This document shows positions 52,861 to 63,653 of a DNA stretch of 64,000 bases, piece by piece. This DNA comes from Halomonas alkalisoli (lineage in GTDB: Bacteria > Pseudomonadota > Gammaproteobacteria > Pseudomonadales > Halomonadaceae). Numbering within the stretch: the first letter of the stretch is position 1; every line of letters begins with the position of its first letter. Location of the stretch: the NCBI RefSeq assembly GCF_021412585.1, contig NZ_JAKCMI010000027.1:1-64000 (forward strand). The letters run 5' to 3'. The notes under the pieces are model-generated. The model saw only the letters and a list, made by a program, of their open reading frames with translations. It ran no database searches and was not told where the DNA came from. A program made the position numbers and the translations under genes.

Positions 52861-53395
52861 GGGAGTGCTCAGGCGCCTGGGCGTGGCCGACCTGGAACGC
52901 CTGGTGGCGCTGGAGCGGGCCCGGCCCCGCCCCTGGACACGCGATCAGTTCGAGACGCTCCTGACCGACGAAGCGGTCTGCGTCCTGGGTGTCGAGGCGG
53001 AGGGGCAGCTCGCCGGGCACGCCGTGGTGGCTCGCCTGCCCTTCGAAGCCGAGCTTCAGGCCATGCTGGTGGCACCGCATCTGCGTCGGCGCGGCCTGGC
53101 GGCGAGCCTGCTCACGGCAGTGATCGACCAGGCGCTGCGCTGGGAGAGTGAGCGGTTGCTGCTGGAAGTCAGGGCAAGCAATTCAGGCGCCGTGGCCCTC
53201 TATCGCCGGTCGGGGTTCGACGAGGACGGCAGGCGTCGTGGCTACTATCCTGCCCTGGAAACCCCTGAGCTTGACACCGCCGCCGGGCCGCTGGCCAGCG
53301 GAGGCGTCGTCATGCCGTCAGGGGCCGGCGAGGTGTCGTCAAACGCCGGCGCTGGGCGGGAGGATGCGATACTGATGTCGCGCCGACTGTTGTAG
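52853..53395 (+). CDS. rimI: Ribosomal protein bS18 N-alanine acetyltransferase RimI
   Basis: This encodes 180 residues from the ATG at 52853, overlapping the psi-like gene by 8 bp. The GNAT core shows LVALERARPRPWTRDQF at the start, AcCoA motif A VAPHLRRRGLAASLL and the final RRSGFDEDGRRRGYY. E. coli RimI has 148; the extra is a C-terminal low-complexity insertion (about 140-170, GPLASGGVVMPSGAGEVSSNAG) before the last strand. Known: acetylates the N-terminus of bS18 after Met removal. Confidence 0.9.
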   Translation: MTEGVLRRLGVADLERLVALERARPRPWTRDQFETLLTDEAVCVLGVEAEGQLAGHAVVARLPFEAELQAMLVAPHLRRRGLAASLLTAVIDQALRWESERLLLEVRASNSGAVALYRRSGFDEDGRRRGYYPALETPELDTAAGPLASGGVVMPSGAGEVSSNAGAGREDAILMSRRLL

Positions 53396-53401
53396 GCGAG
53401 C

Positions 53402-53593
53402 TCAGCCGTTGCTCGTTTCCACCTCATCGAACTTGCCCAGCAGGGCGGTGAGTCGGCGTTCCCACTCCTCGCGCTCCTGCTTGAGCTGGCTGTTCTCCTC
53501 GCGCAGTTCCTCGGCTTCCATCTTCAGCAACTCCAATGCCTCGACGGCACTGGCGACTTTCTGTTCGAGCCGATTGAAGAGTTCGGTGCTCAT
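53402..53593 (-). CDS. zapB: ZapB-like small coiled-coil cell division protein
   Basis: This encodes 63 residues from the ATG at 53593 with AGGAG upstream. The whole protein is one heptad-rich coiled coil (LEQKVASAVEALELLKMEAE, ELREENSQLKQEREEWE). E. coli ZapB has 81 residues. Known: ZapB binds ZapA and stabilises the Z-ring. Assigned on coiled-coil pattern and size; TIGR02449-type small proteins are an equivalent description. It lies convergent to rimI (6 bp gap). Confidence 0.72.
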   Translation of the reverse strand: MSTELFNRLEQKVASAVEALELLKMEAEELREENSQLKQEREEWERRLTALLGKFDEVETSNG

Positions 53594-53715
53594 CCTGTGT
53601 TCTCCTGAAAAGACGTCCTGCGCGGCGGACCCATGCCCGCCGTCGATCTCCGACGCGCAGCGTAACGCCGAGGGCCTCGGCTCGGCAAGCGTTGCCGGAA
53701 GGCGACGATGAAGCG

Positions 53716-54354
53716 TCAACTGCCGTCGGCCGGCAGCCGTCGATAAAGCCGCCCGGTGCTGTCCCCGGCGCGTACCTCCCGGTGCAGTTGCCAGCTGTCC
53801 GGCACCTGGGGAGCGAGCTCCGACTCGGTTTCCACATAGATGTAGGCCTCCTCTGCCAGCCAGCCTCGCTCCAGCCACTCGCAGCAGGGCTGGGCCAGCT
53901 GTTGGCGGAAGGGTGGGTCGAGAAATACCAGCGTGAATGGCGGGGTGGCGTCGGCGGGGGGAGCAGCCAGAAAAGCGAGCGCATCGGCGGTGATCACCCG
54001 GCCGCGCTGTGCGGCGCCCAGGGTTTCGAGGTTTGCGCCAAGCGCCTGGGCCACTCGGGCGTCGCGTTCGACGAACAGCGACGCCCTGGCACCGCGGGAG
54101 ATGGCTTCCAGACCCAGCGCTCCGGTACCGGCGAAGAGGTCGAGCACCCGTGCACCTGGCGTGGCCGTTGCCAGCCAGTTGAACAGCGTTTCCCGCACCC
54201 GGTCGGGGGTCGGGCGCAGGCCGGGGCTGTCCAGCACCGGCAGCAGGCGGCGGCGAAACTCGCCGCCGATGAGGCGCAGGCGACCGCCGCCCTTGCCCTG
54301 GCGGGTATCGCTGGTGGAGCGGCGGGGGCGGGACGTCGAGCGGCGGCGTGTCAT
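53716..54354 (-). CDS. rsmD: 16S rRNA (guanine966-N2)-methyltransferase RsmD
   Basis: This encodes 212 residues (E. coli 198). The RsmD start IGGEFRRRLLPVLDSPGLRPTP is followed by SAM motif I VLDLFAGTGALGLEA, motif II FVERDARVA and catalytic motif IV FLDPPF. A basic N-terminal tail (RRRSTSRPRRSTS) may aid RNA binding. Known: methylates G966 in the 30S head. Divergent from ftsY, the same arrangement as in E. coli. Confidence 0.95.
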   Translation of the reverse strand: MTRRRSTSRPRRSTSDTRQGKGGGRLRLIGGEFRRRLLPVLDSPGLRPTPDRVRETLFNWLATATPGARVLDLFAGTGALGLEAISRGARASLFVERDARVAQALGANLETLGAAQRGRVITADALAFLAAPPADATPPFTLVFLDPPFRQQLAQPCCEWLERGWLAEEAYIYVETESELAPQVPDSWQLHREVRAGDSTGRLYRRLPADGS

Positions 54355-54442
54355 GGGCGAATTGTACCCGTCGACTTGTCCACAGTCATGGTGCGCGGTG
54401 GTAGGATGTAGCGATCATTCACCCGTGAGGCTGAATTCCCCC

Positions 54443-55813
54443 ATGTTCGGTTTTTTCAAGCGCAAGAAGCAGCAGGAAGAGCAGCAGCAGCGGCCAACGG
54501 ATTCGGAGCACCTGGCCGAGGAAGAGGCAACGGCGACACCAGCCCCGGCGGCTGAGGAAACCTCCCCCGAGCCGGCCCCTTCGGAGCCGGCAATCACCGA
54601 AGCGCAGCGGCCCGAGGAGGTCGCCATGGCCGGCCCGGCGGCGGTCGAGGCGCGTGAGAGGACCGAGGCGGTCGAGTCGCTCGGCCAGGAGGAGGAGAAC
54701 GAGGTGCTGCGCGAGGAAGCGTTGTCGCCCGAATCCCAGCCCGCCGCAACCCAGCCCGAGCCACAGGCACCTGTGCCGCCAGGGCCCGAGCCCGACGCCG
54801 GGCCGTCGACATCCGAGCCTGAGCCGGCCCGCACGCCGCTGCAGGAAAAGCCGGTCTCCGAGAAGAAGGGCTGGTTCGCGCGTATTCGCTCGGGCCTGGG
54901 CAAGACCCGCGCCAACCTCACCGATGGTATCGCCGGGCTCTTCCTGGGCAAGAAGCAGATCGACGACGAGCTGATCGAGGACCTGGAGACCCAGCTGTTG
55001 ATGGCCGATGTGGGCATCGAGGCCACCACCGAGATCATCGACCGGCTCACCGAGCGCGTCTCGCGCAAGGAGCTCAAGGATCCCCAGGCGCTGTATCGGG
55101 CGCTGCAGGACGAACTGACCGTGATGCTCGACGCGGTGGCACAGCCGCTGGCGCTGCCGCCCAAGGGTGAAGGCCCCTTCGTGATCCTGGTGGTGGGGGT
55201 CAACGGCGTGGGCAAGACCACCACCATCGGCAAGCTGACCCAGCGCTTCCAGCGCGAGGGCAGGAGCGTGATGCTGGCGGCCGGCGATACCTTCCGCGCC
55301 GCTGCGGTGGAGCAGCTCAAGGTATGGGGTGAGCGCAACAGCGTACCCGTCATCGCCCAGCACACCGGCGCCGACAGCGCATCGGTGATCTTCGACGCCG
55401 TCGCCGCCGCCAAGGCGCGCAAGGTGGATGTGCTGATCGCCGACACCGCCGGCCGGTTGCACAACAAGGGGCACCTGATGGAGGAGCTCAAGAAGGTGCA
55501 CCGGGTGATGGGCAAGCTGGACGGCACGGCGCCCCATGAGGTGATGCTGGTACTCGATGCCGGCACCGGCCAGAACGCCCTCTCCCAGGCGGCGACCTTC
55601 AACGAGGCCGTGCCGGTGACCGGGATCACCCTGACCAAGCTCGACGGCACCGCCAAGGGCGGCATCATCTTCGCCCTGGCCAAGCAGCTCGGTACGCCGA
55701 TCCGTTACATCGGGGTGGGCGAGAGCCTGGACGACCTGCGGCCCTTTGCGGCCCGGGACTTCGTCGATGCCCTCTTCGACCAGGACAACGATAGCGACGC
55801 TGCCTCCGCATGA
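54443..55813 (+). CDS. ftsY: Signal recognition particle receptor FtsY
   Basis: This encodes 456 residues. The N-terminal A domain (1-150) is long, acidic and Glu/Pro/Ala-rich; the NG domain follows, with GVNGVGKTTT (about 248-257), DTAGRLHNK and TKLDGTAKGG. E. coli FtsY has 497. Known: membrane-associated GTPase that docks SRP-ribosome complexes with SecYEG. The ftsE start overlaps its stop by 4 bp, the classic ftsYEX operon. Confidence 0.97.
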   Translation: MFGFFKRKKQQEEQQQRPTDSEHLAEEEATATPAPAAEETSPEPAPSEPAITEAQRPEEVAMAGPAAVEARERTEAVESLGQEEENEVLREEALSPESQPAATQPEPQAPVPPGPEPDAGPSTSEPEPARTPLQEKPVSEKKGWFARIRSGLGKTRANLTDGIAGLFLGKKQIDDELIEDLETQLLMADVGIEATTEIIDRLTERVSRKELKDPQALYRALQDELTVMLDAVAQPLALPPKGEGPFVILVVGVNGVGKTTTIGKLTQRFQREGRSVMLAAGDTFRAAAVEQLKVWGERNSVPVIAQHTGADSASVIFDAVAAAKARKVDVLIADTAGRLHNKGHLMEELKKVHRVMGKLDGTAPHEVMLVLDAGTGQNALSQAATFNEAVPVTGITLTKLDGTAKGGIIFALAKQLGTPIRYIGVGESLDDLRPFAARDFVDALFDQDNDSDAASA

Positions 55814-56478
55814 TCGTCTTCGAACACGTGGGGAAGCGATACGGCGGGCGTTTCGACGCGCTGGCCAACCTCGACTTTCGCGTGCATCGAGGCGAGATGG
55901 TCTTTCTCACCGGCCACTCCGGTGCGGGCAAGAGCTCGCTGCTGCGGCTGATCATGCGCCTGGAGCGGCCGACCCGGGGTCGGGTGCTGGTGGCGGGCCA
56001 CGATATCGCCCGGCTGCACGCCAGCCAGGTGCCGTTCTACCGTCGTCAGATCGGCGTGGTCTTCCAGGACCACCAGCTGCTGCTGGACCGCTCCATCTTT
56101 CACAACGTGGCGCTGCCGCTGGAGATCCGCGGCGTCGAGCCCCGCGAGGCCGCGCGCCGGGTGCGAGCGGCGCTGGACAAGGTCGGCCTGCTGCATCGCG
56201 AGCGTGCGCTGCCCATCGAGCTCTCCGGCGGCGAGCAGCAGCGCGTGGGCATCGCCCGGGCGGTGGTGAACAAGCCATCGCTGCTGCTGGCCGATGAGCC
56301 TACCGGCAACCTGGATCCCCAGCTCTCCGCCGATATCATGGCCCTGTTCGAGGACTTCAATCGCATTGGTACCACCGTGGTGATTGCCAGCCACGACCTG
56401 GCCCTGATCACCCGGCTGCGCCATCGCATGCTGCGGCTGCGGGATGGGCGACTGGTGGCCGACGAGGAGGCCGCATGA
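55810..56478 (+). CDS. ftsE: Cell division ATP-binding protein FtsE
   Basis: This encodes 222 residues (E. coli 222). Walker A GHSGAGKSS (38-46), Q-loop GVVFQDHQLLLD, signature LSGGEQQR and Walker B LLLADEPTGNLD are all present. Known: the ATPase of the FtsEX ABC complex that activates murein amidases through EnvC at the septum. It overlaps ftsY and ftsX by 4 bp each. Confidence 0.97.
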   Translation: MIVFEHVGKRYGGRFDALANLDFRVHRGEMVFLTGHSGAGKSSLLRLIMRLERPTRGRVLVAGHDIARLHASQVPFYRRQIGVVFQDHQLLLDRSIFHNVALPLEIRGVEPREAARRVRAALDKVGLLHRERALPIELSGGEQQRVGIARAVVNKPSLLLADEPTGNLDPQLSADIMALFEDFNRIGTTVVIASHDLALITRLRHRMLRLRDGRLVADEEAA

Positions 56479-57455
56479 GCCGGGGCGCCGCTCGCCAGCC
56501 CCCCCGCGGGGCACGCAGCCAGGGCGGGCCGCGTACCGGTAGTCGACTGCGTGCCTGGGGGCGCCACCACCGCGCCATGTGCCTGGACAGCGCCCGGCGC
56601 CTGCTCAAGCACCCGGTGGGCAGTCTGCTGACCATGCTGGCCATCGCCATCGCCCTGGTGTTGCCGGCGGCACTGTGGCTGGCGCTGGACAGCGCCCGGC
56701 TGCTGGACGCCGAGCTGGAGGAGAGCGCCACCCTGACCGTCTACCTGGCGCATCAGGTCGATGAAGCCCAGGCCGGCCGTATCGACGAGGCCATCGGTGC
56801 CCACGAGGGGGTGGCGCGCACCCGCTTGATCACCGCTGCCGAGGGCATGGCCGAGTTCCAGCAGGCGCTGGGCCTGACCGATGCCCTGGGTCGACTCGAC
56901 GACAACCCGCTGCCGGCAAGCGTGGTGGTGACACCGGTGGACCCGGCGCCGGAGTCGGTTCGCGAATTGGCGGCGTCGCTACAGGAGATGACCGGGGTGG
57001 ATGAAGTGCGCCTCGACCTGGCCTGGCTGGAGCGGCTGCGCCACCTGGCCGAACTCGGCAGTCGCGTGGCCCTGGCGCTGGGCGTGCTGTTCGGGCTTGG
57101 GGTGCTGCTGGTGGTGGGCAACACCATTCGCCTGGCGGTGGAGAGTCGTCGCCGGGAAATCGAGGTGGTGATGCTGATCGGCGCGACCCACGCCTTCGTG
57201 CGCCGCCCCTTTCTGTATAGCGGTGCCTGGTACGGCCTGGGAGGTGGCCTGCTCGCCTGGGGGCTCCTGGGCCTCGGCAGCGAGTGGCTGGCAGCTCCTG
57301 TCAGCGCCCTGGCGTCCAGCTATGGCGCCACCTTCCAGCTACCCCAATTGGGTGTCGCGGGCTCGGCAACGCTGCTGATCTGCAGTACACTACTGGGCTG
57401 GCTGGGTGCCTGGATCGCCGTGAGCCGCCACCTCGCGGAGGTTCGGCCGCGGTAA
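56475..57455 (+). CDS. ftsX: Cell division protein FtsX
   Basis: This encodes 326 residues (E. coli 352). A basic N-terminal tail (about 1-45) precedes TM1 (LLTMLAIAIALVLPAALWLAL), a periplasmic loop (about 80-195) and three C-terminal TMs (ALALGVLFGLGVLLVVG, GLLAWGLLGLGSEWL, ATLLICSTLLGWLGAWIAV) with the coupling helix NTIRLAVESRRREIEVVMLIG. Known: permease-like partner of FtsE that transmits ATP cycles to EnvC/amidases. A 153-bp gap with the rpoH promoter follows. Confidence 0.95.
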   Translation: MSRGAARQPPRGARSQGGPRTGSRLRAWGRHHRAMCLDSARRLLKHPVGSLLTMLAIAIALVLPAALWLALDSARLLDAELEESATLTVYLAHQVDEAQAGRIDEAIGAHEGVARTRLITAAEGMAEFQQALGLTDALGRLDDNPLPASVVVTPVDPAPESVRELAASLQEMTGVDEVRLDLAWLERLRHLAELGSRVALALGVLFGLGVLLVVGNTIRLAVESRRREIEVVMLIGATHAFVRRPFLYSGAWYGLGGGLLAWGLLGLGSEWLAAPVSALASSYGATFQLPQLGVAGSATLLICSTLLGWLGAWIAVSRHLAEVRPR

Positions 57456-57528
57456 AGAGCGAAGAAGCGCCGGTGTATCGACCCGCTGGCACACACCCGC
57501 GGAATCTGCCACGCTAGCCAGCAAAGAC

Positions 57529-57556
57529 GGAACATTCTATGGTCGTGGCCGTCAAA
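57529..57556 (+). promoter_or_regulatory. Candidate sigma-E (RpoE) promoter of rpoH
   Basis: GGAACAT (57529-57535), a 16-nt spacer and TCAAA (57552-57556) match the sigma-E pattern GAACTT-N16-TCTGA of the E. coli rpoH P3 promoter in spacing and in most bases. It lies about 53 bp before the rpoH start. Confidence 0.5.
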
Positions 57557-57608
57557 CATAGCGGTCACGAACAGTACGAACCAGGGTTTCGAGGGAGACA
57601 ACCTGCAT

Positions 57609-58475
57609 ATGAGCACCAGTCTTCTACCGGTGGGACAGTTATCGCCGGGCCATGACCTCAATGGGTATATCCAGGCGGTAAACAGCATCCCGATGCTGAC
57701 CGCCGACGAGGAGCGCGAGCTCGCCTACCGCCTCTATGACGAGGGCGACCTGGAGGCGGCGCGTCGCCTGGTGCTGTCGCATCTGCGTTTCGTCGTGCAT
57801 ATCGCGCGCAGCTACTCCGGCTACGGCCTGCCCCAGGCCGATCTCATCCAGGAAGGCAATGTCGGCCTGATGAAGGCGGTCAAGCGCTTCGACCCGAACC
57901 AGGGCGTACGCCTGGTTTCCTTTGCGGTGCACTGGATCAAGGCGGAAATCCACGAGTTCGTGCTACGCAACTGGCGGATCGTCAAGATCGCCACCACCAA
58001 GGCCCAGCGCAAGCTGTTCTTCAACCTGCGCAGCGCCAAGAAGCGTCTGGCCTGGCTGAACAACGACGAAGTCGACGCCATCGCCAGGGATCTGGACGTC
58101 AAGCCCGAGGTGGTGCGGGAGATGGAAGGGCGCCTGTCGGCCCACGACGCCGGCTTCGATGCCTCGCCCAGCGACGATGAGGAGTCCACCTACCAGTCGC
58201 CGGCACACTACCTGGACGATGCCGGCTCCGACCCGGCCACCCTGCTCGAGGACAGCGACTGGGAGGACGATGCCAGCCGCCGGCTTCAGTTCGCCCTCGA
58301 GGCGCTGGACGAGCGCTCCCGCGACATCCTGCAGCGCCGCTGGCTGGCCGAGAACAAGGCCACCCTGCACGAGCTGGCCGACGTCTACGGCATTTCGGCC
58401 GAGCGTATTCGCCAGCTCGAGAAGAACGCCATGAAGAAGATCCGCCAGCAGCTGGGTGATACGCTGGCCGCTTGA
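57609..58475 (+). CDS. rpoH: RNA polymerase heat-shock sigma factor sigma-32
   Basis: This encodes 288 residues (E. coli 284). Region 2 ([43 protein letters not shown]), the RpoH box [15 protein letters not shown] and region 4 ([29 protein letters not shown]) are clear. Known: directs transcription of chaperone and protease genes and is held in check by DnaK and FtsH. The rsmD-ftsYEX-rpoH order is conserved. A candidate sigma-E promoter lies upstream. Confidence 0.98.
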   Translation: MSTSLLPVGQLSPGHDLNGYIQAVNSIPMLTADEERELAYRLYDEGDLEAARRLVLSHLRFVVHIARSYSGYGLPQADLIQEGNVGLMKAVKRFDPNQGVRLVSFAVHWIKAEIHEFVLRNWRIVKIATTKAQRKLFFNLRSAKKRLAWLNNDEVDAIARDLDVKPEVVREMEGRLSAHDAGFDASPSDDEESTYQSPAHYLDDAGSDPATLLEDSDWEDDASRRLQFALEALDERSRDILQRRWLAENKATLHELADVYGISAERIRQLEKNAMKKIRQQLGDTLAA

Positions 58476-58504
58476 GCCGCATCGCTCCCGTTCGCAGGGA
58501 CATC

Positions 58505-58531
58505 GAAGCCCCGGTCACTGACCGGGGCTTC
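58505..58531 (+). terminator. rpoH terminator hairpin
   Basis: A perfect 27-nt palindrome with 13-bp arms (GAAGCCCCGGTCA / TGACCGGGGCTTC) 29 bp after the rpoH stop. No T-tract; instead two direct copies of a 15-mer CTTCGTGCATCTGGG follow (58528-58557). Confidence 0.6.
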
Positions 58532-58574
58532 GTGCATCTGGGCTTCGTGCATCTGGGCTGCGTGGGGGGAGGCG

Positions 58575-59186
58575 TCAGGCGCTCTGTCGTGCCTGGCGCA
58601 TCAGCTGCGCCGAGAGCAGGGCCCACTGGTCCTCCCAGTGTTCGGTGGGCAGGCGCCGGAAGTCGCTGCGGACATACTGGGAGATGCGCCCCTCCACCTG
58701 GGCGATCAGCAGGTTGGCCGTCGCCGACACCGGCAGGGTGGGACGACAGCCTTCGCGCAGCTCGGCTTCTCGCAGCACCTGCTTGAGCTGGGTCTCCAGG
58801 CGCTCGAAGAGCTGGTGAATGCGCAGGCGCAGCCGGGCGGTCTCGCCGGTCAGCACGTCGCCGCCGAGCAGTCGCGACAGCCCCGGGTTCTTCTCGGTGA
58901 AGGCGAGCAGCAGGGTGAGGATCTGGCCGCAACGCGGCACGGCGTCGGGGACTTCCTCGAGAATGCGGGTAATGCGTTCGAACAGCGTCTCTTCGATAAA
59001 GGCGATGAGCCCCTCGAACATACGCGCCTTGCTAGGAAAGTGGCGGTAGAGCGCCGCCTCGGACACGCCCACCTGGCGTGCCAGCGCCGCAATGGTGATG
59101 CGCTTGCCACTGTCTTCCTCCAGCATCAGCGCGAGCGCCTGCAGAATCTGCTCGCGGCGGCTGGGTGGGGGAGTTGCCTGCGTCAT
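58575..59186 (-). CDS. slmA: Nucleoid occlusion factor SlmA
   Basis: This encodes 203 residues from the ATG at 59186 (E. coli SlmA 198). A TetR-type helix-turn-helix (ITIAALARQVGVSEAALYRHFPSKARMFEGLI) and the SlmA C-terminal pattern (RLLGGDVLTGETARLRLRIHQLFERLE, QVEGRISQYVRSDFRRLPTEHWEDQW) are diagnostic. Known: DNA-bound SlmA stops FtsZ assembling over the nucleoid; it complements minCDE, also in this window. Convergent with rpoH; argB lies upstream on the same strand. Confidence 0.95.
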   Translation of the reverse strand: MTQATPPPSRREQILQALALMLEEDSGKRITIAALARQVGVSEAALYRHFPSKARMFEGLIAFIEETLFERITRILEEVPDAVPRCGQILTLLLAFTEKNPGLSRLLGGDVLTGETARLRLRIHQLFERLETQLKQVLREAELREGCRPTLPVSATANLLIAQVEGRISQYVRSDFRRLPTEHWEDQWALLSAQLMRQARQSA

Positions 59187-59262
59187 GTTGGTATCTTTTT
59201 TTGGTTGTATTGCGGTACTGAAGGTGTGTCCGCCACGGCACGGTGCCGCGCGGACATCGCGT

Positions 59263-61615
<2,353 letters not shown>

Positions 61616-61714
61616 AACGGTTCCTTGTCAAACAGGTGTGTTTTCATGTGCCAGGTTGCGAGGACCCTGCCGGGCGGCCCGCTCCATGGGACGACCGGCG
61701 CGGTGTTTCGACTA

Positions 61715-62209
61715 TCAGCGGCGCCCCGAGCTGCCGAAGCCGCCTTCACCGCGCAGGCTGGCCTCGAAGCCATCGACGATCTCGAGTTCGGCTTGCACCA
61801 CCGGGACCAGTACATACTGGGCCAGACGCTCGAAAGGCTCCAGTACGAAGGTAGTGGTGCCGCGGTTCCAGGTCGAGATCATCAGCTCGCCCTGGTAGTC
61901 GGAGTCGATCAGCCCCACCAGGTTGCCGAGTACGATGCCGTGCTTGTGACCCAGCCCGGAGCGGGGCAGGATCATGCCGGCGAGACTGGGGTCGCCGATG
62001 TGGATGGCGAGACCGGTGCGCACCAGTTCGCACTGGCCGGGTTCGAGGGTCAGCGGCGCATCGAGCAGCGCACGCAGGTCCATGCCCGCGGAGCCCAGCG
62101 TGGCGTAGCGGGGCATGTAGTCGTGCAGGCGCTCGTCGAGCAGCTTGACCGCAAGCCTGGGCCTGTCGGTCGGTGGGGTGACGGGCGGTGTGGGCTGAGT
62201 CTCGGGCAT
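61715..62209 (-). CDS. dut: dUTP diphosphatase (trimeric dUTPase)
   Basis: This encodes 164 residues (E. coli 151). The five motifs are present: [10 protein letters not shown] (I), [11 protein letters not shown] (II), [10 protein letters not shown] (III), AQYVLVPV (IV) and the C-terminal arm [11 protein letters not shown] (V). A short Pro/Thr-rich N-terminal extension precedes the core. Known: hydrolyses dUTP to dUMP, keeping uracil out of DNA and feeding dTMP synthesis. Follows coaBC on the minus strand (46 bp), as in E. coli. Confidence 0.97.
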   Translation of the reverse strand: MPETQPTPPVTPPTDRPRLAVKLLDERLHDYMPRYATLGSAGMDLRALLDAPLTLEPGQCELVRTGLAIHIGDPSLAGMILPRSGLGHKHGIVLGNLVGLIDSDYQGELMISTWNRGTTTFVLEPFERLAQYVLVPVVQAELEIVDGFEASLRGEGGFGSSGRR

Positions 62210-62255
62210 GGTGGTTCCGTTGTGTGCGGCTACATTCGGTTTGCGTTTGTCGCGC

Positions 62256-63524
62256 TCAGTGCGTCGGGCCGTCGGGCAGGCAGCTCAGGGCCCGCGACAG
62301 GATGGCGTCGGCCAGTCGTGTCTTGGCCTGGGGCGGCAGGCGTTCGCCGCTTTCGCCTTCGCCATCCCGCCACAGCAGCAGGACGGCATTGTCATCGGCA
62401 CCGAAGCCGAGGCCTTCGGCAGAGACATCATTGGCGACGATCATGTCCAGCTGCTTGCGCATCAGCTTGTCCCGGGCGTAGGCCTCCAGGTCGCGGGTCT
62501 CGGCGGCGAAGCCCACCACGAAGGGGCGGCGGCTGGCCGGGTCTCGCTTGAGGGCGACATCGGCAATGATATCCGGATTCTTGATCAGCTTCAGCGTCAG
62601 GCCGTCCTCGCCTTCCTGCTTCTTGATCTTGTGCTCGGCGACCGCATCGACGCGGTAGTCGGCCACCGCGGCACAGCCGATGAAGATATCGCATGCGGCG
62701 ACCAGGCCCCGACAGGCTTCCTGCATCTCCAGCGCCGTCTCCACGTCGATACGCTCGACCCCCTCGGGTGTCGTCTGGGTCACCGGGCCGCTCACCAGGG
62801 TGACCCGGGCGCCCAGTCGAGCGGCGGAAGCGGCCAGGGCATAGCCCATCTTGCCGGAACTGTGGTTGGAGAGGTAGCGCACGGGGTCCAGCGGCTCGCG
62901 GGTGGGGCCGGCGGTGATCACGATATGCAGGCCCCGCGCCAGCAGCGCCTGCGGCGGCGTCTCGGCGGTCTGAGCGAGGAGTTCTGCTACGATGGCTTCG
63001 GGCTCCAGCATGCGCCCCGGCCCCACGTCGCCGCAGGCCTGGTCACCGCTGTCGGGCCCCAGCAGGCGCCAGCCATCCTGCTGCAGGCGCTCGGCGTTGC
63101 GCTGGGTGGCCGCGTGGCGCCACATGGCCTGGTTCATGGCCGGCGCCATGACCTTGTCGGCCTCGCTGGCCAGGCACAGGGTCGTGAGCAGGTCGTCCGC
63201 CATGCCCGTGGCCAGGCGCGCCATCAGGTCGGCGGTGCCCGGGGCGATGAGCACGACATCCGCCCAGCGAGCGAGCTCGATATGGCCCATGCCGGCCTCT
63301 GCCTCGGGGTCGAGCAGCGAGGTGCGTACCGGCTCCCCCGTCAGCGCCTGAAGCGTCAACGGGGTGATGAAGGCCTGGGCGCCCTCGGTCATGACCACGC
63401 GCACCTCGCAGCCCGCCTGCTTGAGCAGGCGGGCGAGCTGAGCGCTCTTGTAGGCGGCGATGCCGGCGCTGATGCCGAGCAGGATGCGTCGGCCGGCCAG
63501 CCTGTTGCCCGAAAGCGTTGACAT
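62256..63524 (-). CDS. coaBC: Bifunctional phosphopantothenoylcysteine decarboxylase/synthetase
   Basis: This encodes 422 residues from the ATG at 63524 with AGGAA upstream. The CoaC flavoprotein half (1-190) shows [18 protein letters not shown], the [10 protein letters not shown] and GDVGPGRM loops with the Cys in DQACGDVG. The CoaB half (from about 200) shows [26 protein letters not shown] and AVADYRV. Known: makes 4'-phosphopantetheine in CoA synthesis using CTP. Divergent from radC with a 129-bp gap. Confidence 0.97.
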   Translation of the reverse strand: MSTLSGNRLAGRRILLGISAGIAAYKSAQLARLLKQAGCEVRVVMTEGAQAFITPLTLQALTGEPVRTSLLDPEAEAGMGHIELARWADVVLIAPGTADLMARLATGMADDLLTTLCLASEADKVMAPAMNQAMWRHAATQRNAERLQQDGWRLLGPDSGDQACGDVGPGRMLEPEAIVAELLAQTAETPPQALLARGLHIVITAGPTREPLDPVRYLSNHSSGKMGYALAASAARLGARVTLVSGPVTQTTPEGVERIDVETALEMQEACRGLVAACDIFIGCAAVADYRVDAVAEHKIKKQEGEDGLTLKLIKNPDIIADVALKRDPASRRPFVVGFAAETRDLEAYARDKLMRKQLDMIVANDVSAEGLGFGADDNAVLLLWRDGEGESGERLPPQAKTRLADAILSRALSCLPDGPTH

Positions 63525-63609
63525 GGCTGCTTCCTGAACTGAAATACGACCGTCTACCATACCATCGAGAAGGGCTCGACGCAGCCGGGGTAATCTTTTG
63601 TGTTGTGTC

Positions 63610-63615
63610 TATAAT
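63610..63615 (+). promoter_or_regulatory. Candidate -10 element of radC
   Basis: A perfect TATAAT 39 bp before the radC start in the coaBC/radC divergent gap. No good -35 hexamer is visible at 16-18 bp, so the assignment is tentative. Confidence 0.35.
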
Positions 63616-63653
63616 GCCTTGTTATCAAGGATGCATGAGGGGAGAAGACAGGG

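Noticed and set aside
58528..58557. Two direct 15-bp copies after the rpoH hairpin as a regulatory array
   Set aside because: They extend the terminator stem sequence and look like simple slippage; no further support.
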